Shown in pieces: positions 60,031-64,000 of a stretch of DNA of 64,000 nucleotides. The DNA is taken from the NCBI GenBank assembly GCA_039810585.1, contig JBDHXF010000017.1:1-64000 (forward strand), written 5' to 3'. The notes beneath the pieces are model-generated. The model was not told the DNA's origin. It ran no database searches and worked only from the letters and a program-made list of their open reading frames with translations. Position 1 is the first letter of the stretch; each line of letters opens with the position of its first letter. The translations under genes were made by a program, and so were the position numbers. Origin of the DNA: JBBATK01 sp039810585 (GTDB taxonomy: Bacteria; Bacteroidota; Ignavibacteria; Kapaibacteriales; NICIL-2).

Positions 60031-60048
60031 GTGTAAAAAATCTTACAC
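60031..60048. promoter_or_regulatory. A/T-rich inverted repeat upstream of recJ
   Basis: gtgtaa/ttacac with a 6-nt spacer lies in the 228-bp gap between the safE-like gene and recJ, about 52 bp upstream of the recJ ATG. It could be an operator or part of a weak terminator. The surrounding 60000-60060 is A/T-rich and is the likely recJ promoter region. Confidence 0.35.
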
Positions 60049-60207
60049 TTTGCTGTTAAAGGACGACAGAGGGCAAACATTCGTGTGACGGTCTTTTCAA
60101 ACCATCGGCATCTCGGAGCGAATGTGTAACGCAGTTCGAGGAAAGAGGCTCAATGTAAGCAGCCAGGAAGGGTCGCAGATGCAGAAAATGCCCAATTTGG
60201 GGTGGAA

Positions 60208-60939
60208 TCAACGGTGCGGACTACCGCAAACTTGTTCGTGACGGATATCAGAGAGGGTTTGAACTGTACCCGGAAGTTGTGGAGACAGGTACGGAATTCC
60301 TAAGGCCATCCCACGAATAACCAACAATAGGCCTGCTACGGCCGTAGCGGCACTCAAAAAGCGGGTGGAGTTTACGATCGGACGAAACTTCGGAACCAAC
60401 GAAACAATCACCAGTCCCAGGAGAGACGGCACGGTTCCCAGCCCAAAGAAGAGCATGAAGAGCATGCTGTCCCCTACACTCTCCTGCGATAGTGCACTAG
60501 CCAGGGCTAGGTAGACAAAGCCGCAGGGTAGCAAGCCGTTGACAAACCCAACGGCATAAGAGTTTAGTACGCCAGGCTGTGCCTTTCCTCGCAGGAGTAC
60601 ACTACGAAATCGAGCAAGAAACGCATTGCTAAGCGCGGTGAGCCTTTGCGTCGGACCTAAGTCGAATAGTAAGGCAATCGATACCAGAAACAACAGAGAA
60701 CCGACAACGAGCGATACTATGTTTTGTCCCTGATTCACATATCCCACCGCATGGATGGCACTAAAGAGCAAAGCAAGCATCACGTACATTGAGATGCGCC
60801 CGAGATGATAGGCTCCCTGCCCTTTCCATATACCACGCGTTGTGCCGGACCTCAGCGACAAAGAAATGGCTCCACACATTGCCACGCAATGAAAGGAGCC
60901 AATAAAGCCTAAGATCAATGCACTAACGACAAGGAGCAT
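60208..60939 (-). CDS. SafE/UreH-like membrane protein of the cbb3 cluster
   Basis: Encodes 243 residues with about six membrane helices. Motif HCVAMCG (18-24) in the first helix and NGLLPCGFVYLAL later are typical of the sulfite-exporter-like SafE/UreH-domain proteins that end cbb3 oxidase clusters in Bacteroidota. The His/Cys/Met pairs suggest a role in copper or haem handling during oxidase assembly, which is inference. It is the last gene in the minus-strand cco run, 149 nt after fixH. Confidence 0.82.
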   Translation of the reverse strand: MLLVVSALILGFIGSFHCVAMCGAISLSLRSGTTRGIWKGQGAYHLGRISMYVMLALLFSAIHAVGYVNQGQNIVSLVVGSLLFLVSIALLFDLGPTQRLTALSNAFLARFRSVLLRGKAQPGVLNSYAVGFVNGLLPCGFVYLALASALSQESVGDSMLFMLFFGLGTVPSLLGLVIVSLVPKFRPIVNSTRFLSAATAVAGLLLVIRGMALGIPYLSPQLPGTVQTLSDIRHEQVCGSPHR

Positions 60940-61088
60940 TATCAGTAATGGTTGATGCGACGATTTTGTAACGGTGGCCTGGAGACAGCACTATATCAAT
61001 CAGTTCAAGTGAGATTTGAAGGAAGAATGATAGAGCAAATCTTGCGGGCAACCACGAGACTCGTAACCTAAACGCGAAGAGAACTTGA

Positions 61089-61568
61089 CTAAAGCATCTG
61101 ACTGAATTCGTCGTAGTAACTTTTCCCATTGCTGTCCCACTCCACTTTTATTCTCCACCAACCTTTTGTTAAGCTGTTGGTGGGAATGGTCATCGAGTTT
61201 TCCGCTTCAGTACGTAGCGCAAGGGTTTTATCCATGCTCGATTCCGAGGGACGATAGAGCACAACGGTACCACCGCTTACAGCTTGCGGAAAGCTGAGGG
61301 TGATTTGCGACGCGTCTGCATTGTAGGTCTCGCGAACCGGAGTGGCAAGATTGAGACTGTTGCGTACGCGAACCGCATGCTGGTCGAACTTGAGTTCTTT
61401 GTCGTAGTAATCGTCTGACACCAAATCCACTTTCTGACTAAAACTATAGTAAGCCCAACTGAGTGTTCCGAGGGCAAAGATGGTGTACACCAGGGCGATA
61501 CTCCATCCCCAATTCCACCCACCCTTTGTCTTGGTCGGCGCGGGATTGTTTTCTGTTGATTGTGACAT
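61089..61568 (-). CDS. fixH: FixH/CcoH family protein
   Basis: Encodes 159 residues from ATG 61568; GTG at 61583 is in frame. A short cytoplasmic tail and one membrane helix (WGWSIALVYTIFALGTLSWAYYSF) are followed by the FixH hallmark SDDYYDKELKFDQHAVRVRNSL and a periplasmic beta domain. FixH/CcoH helps assemble or stabilise cbb3 cytochrome oxidase. It lies 95 nt downstream of ccoG. Position and sequence agree. Confidence 0.92.
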   Translation of the reverse strand: MSQSTENNPAPTKTKGGWNWGWSIALVYTIFALGTLSWAYYSFSQKVDLVSDDYYDKELKFDQHAVRVRNSLNLATPVRETYNADASQITLSFPQAVSGGTVVLYRPSESSMDKTLALRTEAENSMTIPTNSLTKGWWRIKVEWDSNGKSYYDEFSQML

Positions 61569-61663
61569 TGACACTTCTTGCACAGCGAACTCCTTGAATT
61601 GAGAAAAGTGTTGTTTGACGAATCTTGAATGCAGACACCTTGCAGGTGATTTTCAATTCGTTT

Positions 61664-63100
61664 CTACTGCGTAGAAACGAAACGACTGTCGATGGTCTTG
61701 AGCAAGGTGCCATTCGAGTACACGTCGAAACTGACGGGCACATCGTTCGAATTGATTTCCGAAGCCGGAAGCTTTAGCATCAAACGAACCGAACGTTCGG
61801 ACACTTGAGGGATAGATTGAATGTCGCCAAGAACACTCAACGTTCCCGTACTTGGATGTGATACTTTTACCTCGATAGGCACATCATAGTAGTGCTTATT
61901 GATAATATTCATCACAAAGAAATTGATTTTACTGCCATCGGTCATTGTTTGCGAGAGCATACCCGGCTGACGAACGATGACGATCTCCGTCATCGGTCGC
62001 ATGAAAAAGAAAGTCAGGAAGATCGACGTAATCACCAGCCACACTCCGGTATAAGCCTTCACACGGTTGGTAAGCCACTTGTGATTCTTGTTGCCAAGAC
62101 TAGAGAGTGAAGCATAGCGTATCAGACCTCGCGGCTTCTTCACTTTGTCCATCACCTCGTCGCAAGCGTCAATACACGCCGTGCAATTCACGCACTCAAG
62201 CTGAATCCCGTTTCGTATGTCAATACCCGTGGGACACACGTGATAGCAACGATCACAATCAATGCAATCACCTCGTTCTTTGGTTAAGCCGGAACCACTC
62301 AGAACTGCTTGTTTGTCCTCTTTGGTAAACTTTCCGCGCGGTTCACCGCGCGTGAAATCGTAGGTCACAAGAACGGTGTCCTTATCGACCAAGGCGCTCT
62401 GGTAGCGTCCATACGGACACACCACAATGCACGCTTGTTCGCGAAAACGTGCAAACACAGCGTAGAACACAAAGCTGAACAGAATCATCGCGCTAAAGCC
62501 ACCAACGTGCTGCGCCGGCGATTCGCGCACAAGCTCGCGAACTGCATCCGAACCAATGATGTAGGCAAGGAAGGTGTTGGCGATGACAACGGAAATAGCG
62601 AAGAAGATGATATGTTTCAGCACTTTTCGAAAAACCTTCGAAGCGCCTAGGGGGGCAGAGTCGAACAGACGCTGACGCGTTCCACTTCCCTCGATGGCAT
62701 ACTCAATTTTTCGAAAGAGCATTTCCATGAACACGGTTTGCGGACAAAGCCATCCACACCAAATTCGACCCATCACCGCAGTGAATAGGAATATTGACAC
62801 CATGAGGGTCAATATTCCTAGCACTACGATAAAGAGATCCTGCGGGAAAAACACCACACCGAAGAGAACAAACTTCCGTTCCAAAATGTTGAAGAGCATG
62901 AATTGCATTCCATGGTACTTCACAAAGGGAGCCAGAAACAGAAATGCCAAGAGAAATACACTAACAATTGTCCGTGCCGTGTACAAACGCCCTGTGGGTT
63001 TGTGAGGGTAGATCTTGGAACGATAGCCCTCTTTATCAATGTTGTACAGCGAGTTTCGAAATGAGTCCGCTTCGCCCTGTTTAACCTCTACTATTGACAT
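61664..63100 (-). CDS. ccoG: cbb3 oxidase assembly protein CcoG (FixG), polyferredoxin
   Basis: Encodes 478 residues. Membrane helices flank IWCGWLCPQTVFMEMLFRKIEY (a conserved Cys-containing motif), with ACIVVCPYGRYQSAL and two 4Fe-4S ferredoxin sites: C279, C282, C285, C289 and C303, C306, C309, C313. A periplasmic FixG C-terminal Ig-like domain ends the protein. CcoG reduces Cu(II) for the CcoN active site. It starts 27 nt after the ccoP stop. All expected cysteines are present. Confidence 0.97.
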   Translation of the reverse strand: MSIVEVKQGEADSFRNSLYNIDKEGYRSKIYPHKPTGRLYTARTIVSVFLLAFLFLAPFVKYHGMQFMLFNILERKFVLFGVVFFPQDLFIVVLGILTLMVSIFLFTAVMGRIWCGWLCPQTVFMEMLFRKIEYAIEGSGTRQRLFDSAPLGASKVFRKVLKHIIFFAISVVIANTFLAYIIGSDAVRELVRESPAQHVGGFSAMILFSFVFYAVFARFREQACIVVCPYGRYQSALVDKDTVLVTYDFTRGEPRGKFTKEDKQAVLSGSGLTKERGDCIDCDRCYHVCPTGIDIRNGIQLECVNCTACIDACDEVMDKVKKPRGLIRYASLSSLGNKNHKWLTNRVKAYTGVWLVITSIFLTFFFMRPMTEIVIVRQPGMLSQTMTDGSKINFFVMNIINKHYYDVPIEVKVSHPSTGTLSVLGDIQSIPQVSERSVRLMLKLPASEINSNDVPVSFDVYSNGTLLKTIDSRFVSTQ

Positions 63101-63127
63101 TGCTCTTCCTCTCGTGTGGTTGAAATA

Positions 63128-63727
63128 TTAATTCGCCGCTGCTGTGGCAGGAGCGTCTCGGTCTACTTTCTTGTCCCGATCGGGTTCAATCGGTTTTGGA
63201 TCTGCCGGGTTGGAACCATGTTTGGACCATACATAGCTGGCAACTTGAACGAGTTGTTCTTGCGACAGCTTTGCGCCGGTTCCGTACGGCTGCATTCCCT
63301 TTTCCGGATATCCCGTTGTGATACTCGTAAGGATATCACTGAACTTACCACCGTGGAGCCAGTAGTCGTCCGTTAAATTTGGACCAACCATGCCGCCTAA
63401 GTCTGCTCGATGGCAGGTAAAGCACGCATTGTTAGTTCCTTCAAAAATAGCTTTACCGGCGTCCAAGGTAGCCTGATCTGCCAGGGGCTTGAGCTCCGCC
63501 ACATTCGTGGTCGCGGTCTTGTATTTTAGTTTTGCTTCGTCGATCTCTGCTCTATACTCCGCAGCGGAGAGCGGACCACCCATCATATGGAAGTACACCA
63601 TATAACCAATGGCGAAGACGATTGTAAAGTAAAATCCGTATAACCACCATTTGGGCAGTGCATTATCGAACTCCCGAATACCATCCGCATCGTGGTCCAG
63701 AAGTTTATCCATTTCATTTTGAGCCAT
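63128..63727 (-). CDS. ccoP: cbb3 oxidase cytochrome c subunit CcoP, single haem site
   Basis: Encodes 199 residues from ATG 63727, which has a strong Shine-Dalgarno (gaggaga, 6 nt away). An N-terminal cytoplasmic stretch HDADGIREFDNALPKWW is the CcoP N-domain, followed by one membrane helix (about 29-48) and a cytochrome c domain with haem motif C102-FTCH and a Met in YPEKGMQPYG as axial ligand. Proteobacterial CcoP has two haem sites; here only one CXXCH is visible, as in Bacteroidota-type CcoP. The tail is Asp/Lys/Ala-rich. It lies between ccoQ and ccoG. Confidence 0.95.
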   Translation of the reverse strand: MAQNEMDKLLDHDADGIREFDNALPKWWLYGFYFTIVFAIGYMVYFHMMGGPLSAAEYRAEIDEAKLKYKTATTNVAELKPLADQATLDAGKAIFEGTNNACFTCHRADLGGMVGPNLTDDYWLHGGKFSDILTSITTGYPEKGMQPYGTGAKLSQEQLVQVASYVWSKHGSNPADPKPIEPDRDKKVDRDAPATAAAN

Positions 63728-63776
63728 GAGAAATCTCCTCAGATTTTGTTTTCTTTGATTGGTGAATTGATTCGAT

Positions 63777-63980
63777 TTACGAATGATGCAATGAGTGAAC
63801 CGAGTGTTGAGTATCCCCTTCACTGTCTTCCAGGGGTTTGGCAGCCATCTCGTCTAAATATCCCTTGTCCTTTCGCAGCGCCCATACCAGCATCGCAGTA
63901 AATACGACGAGGAAGAGAATAAGCGAAATGATGGGATAGATATGCACATCATGCATGGTTTCTAACACGTTTTTATACAT
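63777..63980 (-). CDS. ccoQ: cbb3 oxidase small subunit CcoQ
   Basis: Encodes 67 residues: MYKNVLETMHDVHIYP, one membrane helix (about 14-36), then WALRKDKGYLDEMAAKPLED, the CcoQ signature tail. It stabilises the cbb3 complex. An aagga sequence 8 nt before the ATG supports the start. It lies 49 nt upstream of ccoP; ccoN/ccoO would be expected just past the right edge. Confidence 0.92.
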   Translation of the reverse strand: MYKNVLETMHDVHIYPIISLILFLVVFTAMLVWALRKDKGYLDEMAAKPLEDSEGDTQHSVHSLHHS

Positions 63981-64000
63981 GGTACGTTTCCTTGGTTGAT

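Noticed and set aside
1..64000. CRISPR arrays, insertion sequences, prophage genes, tRNA or rRNA genes
   Set aside because: No regularly spaced identical repeats, transposase or integrase motifs, or tRNA T-loop/CCA patterns were recognised on either strand. Highly divergent forms could be missed by eye.

Overview
The window looks like a chromosomal segment of a Gram-negative member of the Bacteroidota/Chlorobiota group, possibly an Ignavibacteria- or Kapabacteria-like lineage. The placement rests on five things: two large beta-propeller proteins end in type IX secretion (T9SS) C-terminal sorting domains; an lpxK gene and LPS-type glycosyltransferases are present; a DUF3098 gene is present; the cbb3 oxidase accessory genes are in the Bacteroidota order (ccoQ-ccoP-ccoG-fixH-safE); and a BtuG-like surface lipoprotein sits beside BtuB. 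No rRNA or tRNA gene, insertion sequence, prophage or CRISPR array was recognised. Coding density is high, with many 1-8 nt overlaps between genes.

Layout. 1-9.6 kb: partial GT4 glycosyltransferase, secG, uvrC, a VWA protein, hslVU, a LolD-type ABC ATPase with a TMEM14-like membrane protein, rsmB. 9.7-20.4 kb: HAD phosphatase, YIP1-like protein, C26 amidotransferase, lpxK, GNAT, two envelope proteins, prfA, a second GT4, purB. 20.5-31.8 kb: recQ coupled to an AlbA_2/winged-helix gene, a peptide-binding lipoprotein, a GH113-like lipoprotein, DUF3098 and YkvA, an rsmI with a very long low-complexity tail, an 860-bp gene-free stretch holding a degenerate 23-bp repeat, and two exported thioredoxin-fold proteins. 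32-42.5 kb: queA, YbbR-like, DUF58, a TPMT-like methyltransferase, a rhodanese/OsmC/GH13-like overlapping run, a T9SS propeller protein, aspS. 42.7-49.3 kb: a three-gene LPS-core glycosyltransferase run, then a cobalamin riboswitch driving a BtuG-like lipoprotein and BtuB. 49.6-60 kb: uvrA, a second T9SS propeller protein, a Dna2-like nuclease-helicase, recJ. 60.2-64 kb: safE-like, fixH, ccoG, ccoP and ccoQ, running off the right edge toward the expected ccoNO.

Working together. DNA repair is well represented (UvrA, UvrC, RecQ, RecJ, a Dna2-like protein) but the genes are scattered, not one operon. The best-defined regulated unit is the riboswitch-btuG-btuB module for vitamin B12 capture. The right end is a microaerobic respiration assembly cluster. 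The strongest unusual items are the RGG/Asn-rich tail on RsmI, the B12 module with a possible two-state leader, the GH13/GlgE-like protein lacking the usual active-site arginine, the Dna2-like fusion, the 23-bp repeat region, and a set of GC-rich hairpins, several of them with very short or CTTG, TTG or GAA-type loops. All homology calls are by reading the sequence; no database search was run.
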